From assembly GCF_000612585.1 (NCBI RefSeq), contig NZ_JFCA01000020.1:1-64000 (forward strand): 64,000 bases of DNA, given 5' to 3'. Source of the DNA: Pseudomonas sp. CHM02 (GTDB lineage Bacteria; Pseudomonadota; Gammaproteobacteria; Pseudomonadales; Pseudomonadaceae). Shown in pieces: positions 25,702 through 34,303 of this stretch. Positions within the stretch are counted from its first letter, which is position 1, and each line of letters opens with the position of its first letter. The notes under the pieces are model-generated. The model made no database searches and had not been told where the DNA came from. It was given only the letters and a program-made list of their open reading frames with translations. A program made the translations under genes and the position numbers.

Positions 25702-27180
25702 TCAGCCGAGGACAAAGGGATCGGGGGTTTCGAGCGCAGTGCTGATCCACACGGTCTTTGTCTGCAGGTAGGAATAGATGGCGTCCTGGCCGTTCTCATG
25801 CCCGACACCTGAACGCTTGAAGCCGCCAAACGGGGCCATGTAGCTGACCGCGCGATACATGTTTATCCAGACCATGCCCGCCTGAAGGCGCTCGGACATC
25901 ATCAAAGAGCGACGAGTGCTCTGCGTCCACACCCCGGCGGCTAAGCCATAAGGCGTGTCGTTGGCGATAGCGATTGCATCTTCTTCGTCCTTGAACGGAA
26001 TGATGCTGAGTACCGGGCCAAACACTTCCTCACGCGCAATGCGCATTTGGTTATTGACGCCGGTGAAAATGGTGGGTTCTACGAACAGTCCGTTCCCGCA
26101 TTCGGGTCTGGTCGATGGATTCCCCCCCAGTCGGCACACTGCACCCTCATCTTTCGCGATGGCGATGTAGTCGAGAATCTTCTGGTACTGGGCAGGGGTT
26201 GTTACCGGCCCCACCTGAGTGGTCGCCAGCATCGGGTCACCCATTTTTGCGGTACTGGCGAAGGCCAGGAGCTTTTCCACGAACTCGTCGTGGATGGACT
26301 CCTGAACGAGCAAGCGCGAGCCCGCAACGCACGTCTGGCCAGTGGCAGCCATGATGCCGCCCACAACACCCTTTACAGCGTTATCAAGATTGGCATCGTC
26401 GAAAACGATGTTGGGCGACTTGCCGCCGAGCTCCAGCGTGACTTTCTTGAGGTTTTTGGCCGCCGACTCATAGATCTTTTGCCCACCGTATTCGCTACCG
26501 GTGAATGCGATTTTGGCAACGTCCGGATGGGTGACCAAAGGCTCTCCGACCTCAAGGCCAAAGCCGGTCACGACGTTGACGACACCTGCTGGAAAGCCCG
26601 CTTTCTCGATGAGTCTGGCAAGCTCCAGAGAAGAGGCAGAAGTGAACTCCGAAGGCTTGAGCACGAAAGTGTTTCCCGCGGCAAGCCCCGGAGCCAGCTT
26701 GTTCACGGCCAGTAACAGAGGAGAGTTCCAGGCCGTGATCGCGACACAGACACCAAGCGGCTCATAGCGGGTGAACGTGAAAGTGTCGACCTTGTCGATT
26801 GGCAGTACACCCCCTTCGATCTTGTCGGCCAGACCGCCAAAATAATAGAAATATTGTGGCAAGTAGCGCATCTGACCGCGCATTTCTGCGAGCAATTTGC
26901 CGTTGTCCGCTACTTCAATGGCCGCGAGATGCTCGACATTTTCAGCGATCAGATCACCCAGACGGCGCAGCAATTGGCCGCGGGCACTTGGCTTCATCTT
27001 CGACCATTCAGGTGAGTTGAACGCTGCTTTGGCTGCCGCTACAGCTCGCTCGGCGTCAGCAGCGCGGCCACGAGGCATCGTCGCCCAGATTTCGCCTGAG
27101 TAAGGATTCTTGGTTTCAAAGGTTTCACCAGCGGCAGCGTCAACCCATTCACCACCGATATACATTTTATAACTGGTCAT
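25702..27180 (-). CDS. NAD(P)-dependent aldehyde dehydrogenase
   Basis: The 492-residue enzyme has the complete ALDH set: ITAWNSPLLL (about 148-157), LKPSEFTSAS, FTGSEYGGQ, Glu250 in VTLELGGKSP and the catalytic Cys284 in GQTCVAG, with FGPVLSIIPF near the C-terminus. It oxidises an aldehyde to the carboxylate. The GMC alcohol dehydrogenase four genes downstream would make the aldehyde, and the CoA-transferase gene 46 bases upstream could activate the acid. A preference for C4-C5 unsaturated aldehydes is inference from context. Confidence 0.92.
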   Translation of the reverse strand: MTSYKMYIGGEWVDAAAGETFETKNPYSGEIWATMPRGRAADAERAVAAAKAAFNSPEWSKMKPSARGQLLRRLGDLIAENVEHLAAIEVADNGKLLAEMRGQMRYLPQYFYYFGGLADKIEGGVLPIDKVDTFTFTRYEPLGVCVAITAWNSPLLLAVNKLAPGLAAGNTFVLKPSEFTSASSLELARLIEKAGFPAGVVNVVTGFGLEVGEPLVTHPDVAKIAFTGSEYGGQKIYESAAKNLKKVTLELGGKSPNIVFDDANLDNAVKGVVGGIMAATGQTCVAGSRLLVQESIHDEFVEKLLAFASTAKMGDPMLATTQVGPVTTPAQYQKILDYIAIAKDEGAVCRLGGNPSTRPECGNGLFVEPTIFTGVNNQMRIAREEVFGPVLSIIPFKDEEDAIAIANDTPYGLAAGVWTQSTRRSLMMSERLQAGMVWINMYRAVSYMAPFGGFKRSGVGHENGQDAIYSYLQTKTVWISTALETPDPFVLG

Positions 27181-27200
27181 TCTGGTTTCCTTTTTTTCAG

Positions 27201-27236
27201 ATCACGGATTTTCAAATCACGGATTTTCAAATCACG
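27201..27236. repeat. 15-bp tandem repeat at the CoA-transferase 3' end
   Basis: ATCACGGATTTTCAA is present twice in tandem, followed by ATCACG. The last unit contains the stop codon of the CoA-transferase gene, so the repeats duplicate its final codons (GTGATTTGA) just outside the frame. It is probably a slippage product in the intergenic spacer. Confidence 0.9.
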
Positions 27237-28480
27237 TTGTTGGCTTTAAGGGCTTGCAGCGCCTCGGGAGAAACGCCCAGGAGACGGCTCAAGACATCCT
27301 CGGTACTCGCCCCAAGGGCTGGGCCGGTAGAAACAAAGGCAGCGGGCGTTTCAGAAAGTCGAGGCATGGCGTTGGGCAGGACGAGCTCGCCGATTCGCGG
27401 GTCTTGAACCGTGATTAAGTTTTCACGCTCGGCAAATTGCGGGTCTTCGAAAATATCGGCGATAGAGTTCAGTGGACCGGCTGGCACCTGCCCTTCCTTG
27501 CAGACATCAAGCAACTCTTGCTGCGTAAAACCCGACACCCAAAGCGCGACCAATGCGTTGATCTTTGCGCGCGCCTTTACACGGTCAGGGCTGGTTGGAT
27601 ATTCGAGGGCTAGTTCCGGTCTTCCCATTGTTTGGGCAAGACGCTGGAACATCCGGTCATTACTGCAGGCCAGCGCAATCCATTTCCCGTCCTGAGTCTG
27701 ATAGTGGCTATGGGGAACGACGTTAATGGTGTCAGCGCCCATGCGTTCGCGCACGTACCCATATTTCGCGTAGACCGGAGCAATTTCATCGAGCAGCCGG
27801 AAGACCGACTCATACAACCCGATATCGACGTACTGTCCGATTCCGCCTGCTTGCACGGAGCGCAGGGCCAGAAGCACGCCAATGGCGCCCCACATCCCGG
27901 AGATGTAATCGGCCAGCGATGTCGAGCCGGGGACAACGGGTGGTCCGTCCGCCTCCCCGGCGAGGAACGAAAGGCCACCAAAAGCATGGGCAATACGTGC
28001 AAACCCGGGCTCACCGCGCTTAGGGCCGGTTTGCCCGTAGGCGCTGACCCGCAGCATGACTAATTTAGGGTTGATTTCGCGCAGTGACTCATAGCTGAGC
28101 CCCCATTTTTCCAGGGTGCCAGGCCGGAAGTTCTCAAGCACAACGTCCGACTTTGCTACAAGCTGCCTGAACAAATCTGCGCCTTGTTCGGAGCGTAAAT
28201 CCAGAGTGACAGATTTCTTGTTCCTGGCCTCACTGAGCCAGACCATGCTGTCACCGCACTCCGTTGGCGTTCCAAATTTGCGGAGGGTATCGCCCCCCGC
28301 CGGCTGCTCGATCTTGATAACCTCCGCGCCAAAATCGGCGAGAATGGTTCCGCAAAACGGGGCGGCAACGAACGTTGCAATATCCAGGACACGGACGCCT
28401 GCCATAGGCTGATTGTTATTTGTCTGGCCCAATTTGAGATTCCTCAGCTGCTGTTCATCGACAGGTGCATGGAGCTGCAC
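27227..28480 (-). CDS. CaiB/BaiF family III CoA-transferase
   Basis: The 417-residue protein has family III features: GVRVLDIATFVAAPFCGTILADFGAEVIKIE, RNKKSVTLDLRSEQG, LENFRPGTLEKWGL and the catalytic Asp191 in STSLADYISG. Such enzymes transfer CoA between acids, often from succinyl-CoA to citramalate, mesaconate, itaconate or oxalate-like acceptors. As the first gene of the acyl-CoA block it is the obvious activating enzyme, making the thioester that the hydratases and the Mct-like protein use. Residues 1-25 are not conserved; translation could begin at Met26. Confidence 0.88.
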   Translation of the reverse strand: MQLHAPVDEQQLRNLKLGQTNNNQPMAGVRVLDIATFVAAPFCGTILADFGAEVIKIEQPAGGDTLRKFGTPTECGDSMVWLSEARNKKSVTLDLRSEQGADLFRQLVAKSDVVLENFRPGTLEKWGLSYESLREINPKLVMLRVSAYGQTGPKRGEPGFARIAHAFGGLSFLAGEADGPPVVPGSTSLADYISGMWGAIGVLLALRSVQAGGIGQYVDIGLYESVFRLLDEIAPVYAKYGYVRERMGADTINVVPHSHYQTQDGKWIALACSNDRMFQRLAQTMGRPELALEYPTSPDRVKARAKINALVALWVSGFTQQELLDVCKEGQVPAGPLNSIADIFEDPQFAERENLITVQDPRIGELVLPNAMPRLSETPAAFVSTGPALGASTEDVLSRLLGVSPEALQALKANNVI

Positions 28481-28855
28481 TCGCGAGCTGAAGTGATCCT
28501 AAGAGAATCCGGGAAACCACACTAATCGAATAATTATTTACATTATTCGATTTTATCAATCAGTCTATTTCACTCACCTAAATACGTGCTCGCAAAGACA
28601 TGGCGGTGCCGGGGATTACCTGATTGGGTGATGTCACTCGCGACCTGAGTCCGTCGCTATGTTCCAGGGCGCTGTCTCCGGACAGGAAACTATTCCCGCA
28701 CAAGAACAGATGGCACGGCGATTAGTAGGTTTATGATCCTAATATGTTTCAGTCAGGGCTGTTTATCCCTCTCCTCAGTCTGTCCAAAATCCAAACCTCG
28801 AATCGGGGCTGAATGTCTTCAACCCGATGCACTTTCTAGATGACGAGGTTTGATT
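28481..28855. other. Divergent promoter region between the acyl-CoA block and the SDR/LLM pair
   Basis: This gene-free interval lies between divergent transcription units. It is markedly AT-rich around 28520-28565, where the perfect palindrome listed separately sits. The rest holds no recognisable gene. It should contain the promoter of the eight-gene minus-strand block and of the SDR gene. Confidence 0.6.
28524..28552. promoter_or_regulatory. Perfect 11-bp inverted repeat, probable operator of the acyl-CoA block
   Basis: AATCGAATAAT (28524-28534) and ATTATTCGATT (28542-28552) are perfect inverted arms separated by TATTTAC. The site is 44 bases upstream of the first CoA-transferase codon and in the divergent interval. 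Its form suits a dimeric GntR, MarR or IclR-type regulator. No regulator gene is directly adjacent, so the cognate protein is unknown. Confidence 0.65.
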
Positions 28856-29608
28856 ATGGATCTGCAAATCGCAGGAAAAACTGCCCTGGTCACGGGCGCC
28901 AGCCAAGGGCTGGGGCGGGCAATTGCCAAATCGCTGGCTGCTGAAGGCGTGAGGGTCTTCGCCACCGCGCGAAATGAAGAGCTGTTGGCCAGCCTGGTTT
29001 CTGAAATCGAGGCATCGGGTGGAGTCGCTCCCGTTACCTTCGCTCAAGACTTCGTTGCGGCTGACGGCCCCGAGAAAATCGTCACCGCTGCGCTGGCCGC
29101 GATGGGGCACATCGATATCCTGATTAACAATGCCGGCGGTAGCCGCCCGATGGACATCGATGCGCCTGAAGAGCACTGGGTTGAAGGCATGACCCTGAAC
29201 TTCGACCGCCACCGCCAAGTGACTCAGAAGCTGTTGCCGAATTTCCTTGAGCGCAAATCCGGCTCTATCGTCAACATCTCGGGCAACCTGGAGCCTGAAG
29301 TTGTCAACGCAGCGATGGTCGCTAAAGCAGGTCTGGTCGTATGGGCCAAAGGTTTGTCCGAGCAACTGGGTCAGCACGGCATTACCGTGAACTGTGTCCA
29401 ACCTGGTCTGATCGATACCGCACAGATACGTCGCCTGTACCCCGGCGAGGAACGCAAGAAGTTCGCCGAGCGTGAAATCGCAATGCGTGACTTTGGCGAA
29501 CCGGAAGATGTTGGTAACGCTGTAGCCTTCCTCGCCTCACCGCGCGCTCGTTACATCACAGGCACTGTACTGCTGGTGGATGGCGGGATGCGTCGTTACT
29601 CGTTCTAA
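28856..29608 (+). CDS. SDR-family oxidoreductase
   Basis: The 250-residue classical SDR has the motif TGASQGLGRAIA (about 13-24), NNAGGSRP and the GLSEQLGQHGITVNCVQPG region. The usual YxxxK motif is altered: after the ISGNLEPE serine region comes AAMVAKAGL, so the catalytic Tyr is replaced by Met at that position, with Lys kept. This may change or abolish dehydrogenase activity. The start is the ATG with GAGG seven bases upstream; a TTG two codons earlier is possible. It precedes the LLM gene by 71 bases on the same strand. Confidence 0.85.
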   Translation: MDLQIAGKTALVTGASQGLGRAIAKSLAAEGVRVFATARNEELLASLVSEIEASGGVAPVTFAQDFVAADGPEKIVTAALAAMGHIDILINNAGGSRPMDIDAPEEHWVEGMTLNFDRHRQVTQKLLPNFLERKSGSIVNISGNLEPEVVNAAMVAKAGLVVWAKGLSEQLGQHGITVNCVQPGLIDTAQIRRLYPGEERKKFAEREIAMRDFGEPEDVGNAVAFLASPRARYITGTVLLVDGGMRRYSF

Positions 29609-29679
29609 GGCACCAAAGGGTGTCGTTCCCGCGGCCACGATCCGCGGGCACTTCGCTCGCCCTTGAGGGAAATATCCCC

Positions 29680-30645
29680 ATGCAAACTGATAGAACCACG
29701 TTTCCTCCGGGTCTGGAGAGTGGCATCTTCCCGAAGGTGTTTCGTCCTGGCGCGCTGACGTTTGGCTTGATCGCGCCGCTGGAGGGCTATCCAGGTTCTG
29801 CGTCGCCCACCCTGTATCAGCACACCGAACTGGCCAAACAAGCCGATGATCAGGGCTTTGCCGCAATCTGGCTCAGAGACGTTCCCTTCCACGATCCGTC
29901 GTTTGGAGACGTAGGCCAGATATTCGATCCTATGGTGTATGGCACGTGGCTTGCCGCTGCGACCAAAAAGATTGCCATCGGGACTGCGGGAATTGTTCTC
30001 CCGTTGCGCGATCCGCTCATCGTCGCCAAACAGGCAGCATCGCTCGATCACCTCACCCAAAGTCGATTCATCATGGGGTTGTCTACGGGTGATCGTCCAC
30101 GTGAATACCCTGCATTCGGGGTTGGCTTTGAAAACAGAGCGGAGCGTTTCAGAGAGGCTCATCTGCTAATGCGCGCCGTGCTTGAACAACGCTTCCCAAC
30201 TTACAAAAGCGCTCACTATGGCGAGCTCGATGGATCGCTTGACTTGATCCCGAAGCCTGCTCAGGAAAGGCTGCCTACACTGGCCATTGGTCGCTGCGGT
30301 CAAGACATCGAATGGCTTGCGCAAAACATGGATGGGTGGATCTGGCACCAGAGCAATTTTGACAGGCTGCCGGAAGTGATCAACGTGTGGCGCCGCAGTT
30401 GTGGCCCTGAGTTCTTCAAGCCCTACGGCTACGGCGTGTTCTTTGAGCTGGACAAAAATCCTCACGCGCCACTGAGAACCGGGGGCGGATTGCATGCAGG
30501 TCGTAATGCGCTGATTGATTTATGGAAAAGGCAACAAGACCAGGGGCTGTCCCATGTCGCACTGAACATGAGGGTTTCGCATCGACCGGTGAATGAAACA
30601 CTGGATGAACTGGCTGAGTATGTCCTTCCACAATTTGCAGATTGA
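29680..30645 (+). CDS. Luciferase-like (LLM class) flavin-dependent oxidoreductase
   Basis: The 321-residue TIM-barrel protein belongs to the bacterial-luciferase-like family: FGLIAPLEGYPG, the AAIWLRDVPFHDP strand-loop, GTWLAAATKKIAIGTAGIVLPLRDPLIVAKQAASLDHL and GLSTGDRPREYPAFG. Members use FMNH2 or F420 to oxidise small substrates; with FMN they need a separate reductase, and a flavin reductase gene lies 10 kb away. The start is the ATG after TTGAGGGA; the longer frame is not conserved. It is probably cotranscribed with the SDR upstream. Confidence 0.87.
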   Translation: MQTDRTTFPPGLESGIFPKVFRPGALTFGLIAPLEGYPGSASPTLYQHTELAKQADDQGFAAIWLRDVPFHDPSFGDVGQIFDPMVYGTWLAAATKKIAIGTAGIVLPLRDPLIVAKQAASLDHLTQSRFIMGLSTGDRPREYPAFGVGFENRAERFREAHLLMRAVLEQRFPTYKSAHYGELDGSLDLIPKPAQERLPTLAIGRCGQDIEWLAQNMDGWIWHQSNFDRLPEVINVWRRSCGPEFFKPYGYGVFFELDKNPHAPLRTGGGLHAGRNALIDLWKRQQDQGLSHVALNMRVSHRPVNETLDELAEYVLPQFAD

Positions 30646-30697
30646 GCGCCACCCATGGTTATGGGCAGCGCTGATAACTATATGGGTTGACCCGGGT

Positions 30698-31603
30698 TCA
30701 AAGGACAGCCGAAGCTTGACCGCCTGCAAGGCATAGCTCACTCACACGAAGGCCGTTTTGCGTTATCCGCGAAGGAAACACATCCTTGAGCCGTTCCTCG
30801 TGGATGGGTATGACTCGCTTGACCTGATAGTCGACGGCCTTGAGCATTTCATCCGAGGCAGTGACCAGATTCGTATTGCTACCCATCGCAAGACCCACAG
30901 GTTTGATGCTCAACTTGCCCTCTATCCTTCCCTGAGCAACTTCGGGATTATTGACTAGGTTGTCATAGACATAGACCAGATCACCGGCCAGTACCCAGCC
31001 GTTCTGAGACTGTCGGGCCAGGTCGTTGCGCACATGCACCCACATGCATCCGTAAGTATGGCTGTCGTAGGCCACATGAAGATCGATGCCAGGGAGAACG
31101 TCCTCCTGTGGACCATCGATGCACTTTAGACGTCCCTGCCTGGTCAATTCCACCGCTCTTAAAATGTCTGAAGGGTCGGTGCCAGCCATCATCCATTGCA
31201 TGTGTTCCGGCTGGGCCATTGCCCATATCCACTTCGACAGCTCACGCTCCTGGATATAAAACGTCGCGTTGGGAAACGCATCGGTGTTACCGAGATGATC
31301 GAAATGTGAATGGGTAATGAATACGGTATCCACTTCTTCAGGGGTGACTCCGAGCTCAGCCAAAACCTGTCGCGGCGAATGCCAGTGCTCTACCCCGAAT
31401 CGATCACCCAGCACTGTGCCATAGGCTTCGTCGTTGTAACCCACGTCGACCATCATCGTTCGCCCTCCTCCCTTGATCACCACATAGCAATAGGGAAGCT
31501 TGCGAACACCTTGATTGTGCGCGCCGGAAAGGACACCGCTGACAGGGTAGTTAGTAACGTAAGCGTATTCAGCCACCCAGATGGAGTAGGCGTTTTCAGA
31601 CAT
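30698..31603 (-). CDS. Metallo-beta-lactamase fold hydrolase, N-acyl homoserine lactonase-like
   Basis: The 301-residue protein has the dinuclear metal motif HSHFDHLG (98-105), a further His in AYDSHTYGC, the bridging Asp in AGDLVYVYDN and a C-terminal IPIHEERL. The length and pattern resemble the AHL-lactonase branch of the fold, which opens lactone rings. An ordinary catabolic lactone or ester is at least as likely a substrate as a quorum signal. The start at the internal ATG is supported by AAGGAGC; an extra 29-codon N-terminus is not conserved. A small unknown gene lies 46 bases upstream on the same strand. Confidence 0.85.
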   Translation of the reverse strand: MSENAYSIWVAEYAYVTNYPVSGVLSGAHNQGVRKLPYCYVVIKGGGRTMMVDVGYNDEAYGTVLGDRFGVEHWHSPRQVLAELGVTPEEVDTVFITHSHFDHLGNTDAFPNATFYIQERELSKWIWAMAQPEHMQWMMAGTDPSDILRAVELTRQGRLKCIDGPQEDVLPGIDLHVAYDSHTYGCMWVHVRNDLARQSQNGWVLAGDLVYVYDNLVNNPEVAQGRIEGKLSIKPVGLAMGSNTNLVTASDEMLKAVDYQVKRVIPIHEERLKDVFPSRITQNGLRVSELCLAGGQASAVL

Positions 31604-31649
31604 AGTGTGCTCCTTGTTGTTTTTAGCCGTTGCACAGTTGCAGGACGGT

Positions 31650-32195
31650 TTACGACGTGGCCAGACTGGCCACGCAGCAGGCGCAGGCATCCTCGAATGC
31701 GACAGGTTGCAGTGACACGACAGGATCGGCGGCGCAGTGCAGCATGGCGCTCACCGATTTCAACGCAGCCAGCCATTCGTCTAGCCGAGCCGAAAGCCGA
31801 TGAGCATCGCGCACAGCACCATTGAGGTCGTGGGCAACCACATCCAGCTTTCGGGCTGCGCTTCGTAAATGATTCAGATGTGGAACGGCTCCCACAGGCG
31901 CAACAACGGCATTTAACTCGTCAAGACAGGCTTCAGTCTGCTCCTTGGGAGTGCGGGACATCTCGAAGTAGGTATCGAAACACCCATTTGCCTGACCCAG
32001 GATAAGCAACCCGCCAATTTGCCCAATCAGGCGGTTCATCCGTTCGTATTGAGGGCGCACGCAGCTTGCGTAATACATCCACTCATCAGAACGTTGATTG
32101 TCACCAATTACGGCGTCGAGACGAACCGCAGATGGTGCAAGGGAAGCCTGTTGATCGGTAAAGTGGAGTTTCTCGCCGGCAAAGCTGAGATTCAT
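31650..32195 (-). CDS. Conserved-looking protein of unknown function
   Basis: I do not recognise this 181-residue protein. It looks mostly helical and soluble: no signal peptide, helices around 45-70 (RPQYERMNRLIGQIGGLLIL), 95-115 and 125-160, and a cysteine-rich tail (FEDACACCVASLATS). A good ribosome site (AGAGGTG) precedes the ATG, and the gene is 46 bases ahead of the lactonase-like gene on the same strand, so the two are probably cotranscribed. The CxCC cluster could bind metal or be redox active; nothing further can be claimed. Confidence 0.65.
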   Translation of the reverse strand: MNLSFAGEKLHFTDQQASLAPSAVRLDAVIGDNQRSDEWMYYASCVRPQYERMNRLIGQIGGLLILGQANGCFDTYFEMSRTPKEQTEACLDELNAVVAPVGAVPHLNHLRSAARKLDVVAHDLNGAVRDAHRLSARLDEWLAALKSVSAMLHCAADPVVSLQPVAFEDACACCVASLATS

Positions 32196-33178
32196 GGATC
32201 ACACCTCTGTATGAGCCGAATAGACCGCGCTGTTCAAACGACGTCCGTTCCGACAGATATATTGTTTTAATTAAGGAATACTTGTGTTGCGCATGGGTAT
32301 TGGGTCCTTCCAGAACAGTACTTTGCCCGCCCCTCAGGAAAAATGATGATATTGACGCTTGATATAGGACTTTGGGGGCGATAGCGCTAGACACCCTGCC
32401 GGGACGGCAAGCAACCTGACACGATACAGAAACCTCCAGAAATTCTGGTTTTTAGTTATTCGTAAAAAACCTTAACGGGAAGAACGCATCTTATCTATTT
32501 AATTTTCTGAACACATTATGCAAGCCAATCAATCAATATCCTCACATACCAGAAGCCTGAACTCTTATTAAGAATGAAGAAACCATGACCAGCATGATGA
32601 CAGGCAAGGTAACGTTTAAAGGCTTGGCTACGTGCGGGAAGGCTCGGTTGAGTGATCCCCTCGAGCGGTTAGCCAATACGATTATAAAACAGCCGAAAGA
32701 CCTACGTTCTCTTGTCCAAACGCTCCAGACTGCCAGTACCGTTATCCGAAGCGAGAAATAATTTGGCAGGGTGCAATACACGCGGGACAGCTGGAACAGA
32801 GGGGCTTTTAATCGATGCACTGATTGTGAATGCGAAAAGCGTAAGAACGGATGCAGCAAGTGACAAGCCTAATGCGAATTTCATGATAAGCGCCAGCGTA
32901 GTCTTCGAGAGGGATCGAATCCTCGCACGCCGAGTTCGCAGAATTAACCAGCAGAACAATAACAGTCTGTTCCCGCTCAAATACCAATCCATTTGGCATC
33001 AGCTAAAATAACGTCTGAGGATTGTTAACAATTCAGTTATGCAGTATGCCTGCGCCAGACCACAGTACGCTTTGGGGCACTATATGCAGATTTATACAAT
33101 AGTCACGATTTTCACAGCGACCTACTATCTCCTCACAGATGTCCGAACGGACGCCGCCATGAAGAGATCCTGAAAATC
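32196..33178. other. Nearly 1 kb without a convincing gene
   Basis: The interval is AT-rich and separates the unknown/lactonase pair from the Old Yellow Enzyme gene. A short minus-strand frame ending at 32702 could encode a 60-residue peptide with a signal-like hydrophobic start (MKFALGLSLAASVLTLFAF), but it has no clear ribosome site or family. I see no tRNA, repeat or IS end. Confidence 0.5.
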
Positions 33179-34303
33179 ATGTCACAACTTCCCGCTTTGT
33201 TTACCCCGATCAACCTGCGCTCAGTGCAACTGAAAAATCGTCTTGTTGTTTCACCCATGTGCCAATACTCGGCAGGCCAAGGCATAGCCAATGAATGGCA
33301 TCTGGTTCACTACGGGCGATTCGCCCTCGGCGGATTCGGCGCTGTCATCCTTGAAGCAACCTCGGTAGCTCGCGATGGCCAAATTACTCACGGGGATCTG
33401 GGCATCTGGAACGATGCGCAGGCTACAGCGTTGGCTCATATTGCAGGCTTCCTTCGGGCCAATGGATCCGTACCAGGGATTCAACTCGCACATGCTGGAC
33501 GCAAAGCCTCAAGCCAACGTCCATGGGAAGGTGATGGCCCGCTCGGAGAGAAAGACATACAGCGAGGTGATGCTCCATGGCCAACGATCAGCCCCTCTGC
33601 TGAAGCTCACGCTCCCGGTTGGCATACGCCGCGAGCACTTGACGAAGCAGACCTGGAAGCGATGCTCGATACTTGGGAGGCTGCTACCAAACGTGCCCTG
33701 AAAGCCGGATTCGAGATCATCGAAGTGCATTGTGCCCATGGGTATCTGTTGCACGAGTTCCTGTCGCCATTGGCGAACAGCCGTACCGACGAATATGGCG
33801 GAAGCCTTGAAAACCGTATGCGCTTCCCGCTGCGAGTCATTGAGCGCGTGCGCAAAACGATGCCTGATGACCTCCCGATGTTTGTTCGTATTTCTGCTGT
33901 AGATGCAATGCCGGGTGGCTGGAGCCAGGATGACAGCGTTGTTTTTGCTGCCAAAGCCAAAGCCTTGGGTGCTGACGTCATCGACTGCTCCACAGGCGGC
34001 TTGCGTGGGTATGAAGGCGCAAGCTTCCCTGGCTATCAGGTTCCTCACACACAGCGCATCAAGGAAGAAACCGGGATTCTGGGCATGGCAGTCGGCCTCA
34101 TCACCGATGCCAGACACGCCGAAGCCCTCGTCAGCGCCAACCAGACGGATCTCGTCGCGCTGGGCCGTGAAGCATTGTTCGATCCTCAATGGCCGAATCA
34201 CGCGCGTCGCGAACTGGGTCAGGAAGTGCTCGACTATTCCAACTGGCCAATCCAGTCAGGCCACTGGCTGACCGGCCGAGAAAAGCAGCTCGGTCACAAG
34301 TAA
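33179..34303 (+). CDS. Old Yellow Enzyme-family NADH:flavin oxidoreductase (YqjM-like)
   Basis: The 374-residue TIM-barrel flavoprotein has the short-OYE (YqjM) features: VSPMCQYSA with the redox-tuning Cys, the substrate-binding His pair in EVHCAHGYLLHEFLSPLANSRTDEYGGSLENR (about 181-212), GGWSQDD, and the C-terminal LVALGREALFDP. OYEs reduce activated C=C bonds in enones, enoates or nitro compounds with NADPH. HCAHGY instead of the usual HAAHGY is a small deviation. It is monocistronic, followed by an AraC gene 337 bases later. Confidence 0.92.
   Translation: MSQLPALFTPINLRSVQLKNRLVVSPMCQYSAGQGIANEWHLVHYGRFALGGFGAVILEATSVARDGQITHGDLGIWNDAQATALAHIAGFLRANGSVPGIQLAHAGRKASSQRPWEGDGPLGEKDIQRGDAPWPTISPSAEAHAPGWHTPRALDEADLEAMLDTWEAATKRALKAGFEIIEVHCAHGYLLHEFLSPLANSRTDEYGGSLENRMRFPLRVIERVRKTMPDDLPMFVRISAVDAMPGGWSQDDSVVFAAKAKALGADVIDCSTGGLRGYEGASFPGYQVPHTQRIKEETGILGMAVGLITDARHAEALVSANQTDLVALGREALFDPQWPNHARRELGQEVLDYSNWPIQSGHWLTGREKQLGHK

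Noticed and set aside
19082..28480. Itaconate pathway (Ict-Ich-Ccl) as the explanation of the acyl-CoA block
   Set aside because: The same protein families are involved, but the CoA-transferase at 23946 carries Mct-type motifs and the large hydratase is of the HTD2/Meh type. The itaconate reading is kept as a weaker alternative rather than reported.
32542..32992. Two overlapping minus-strand frames of about 100 codons
   Set aside because: Neither has a ribosome site or a recognisable family. The signal-like stretch of one is not enough to call a gene.
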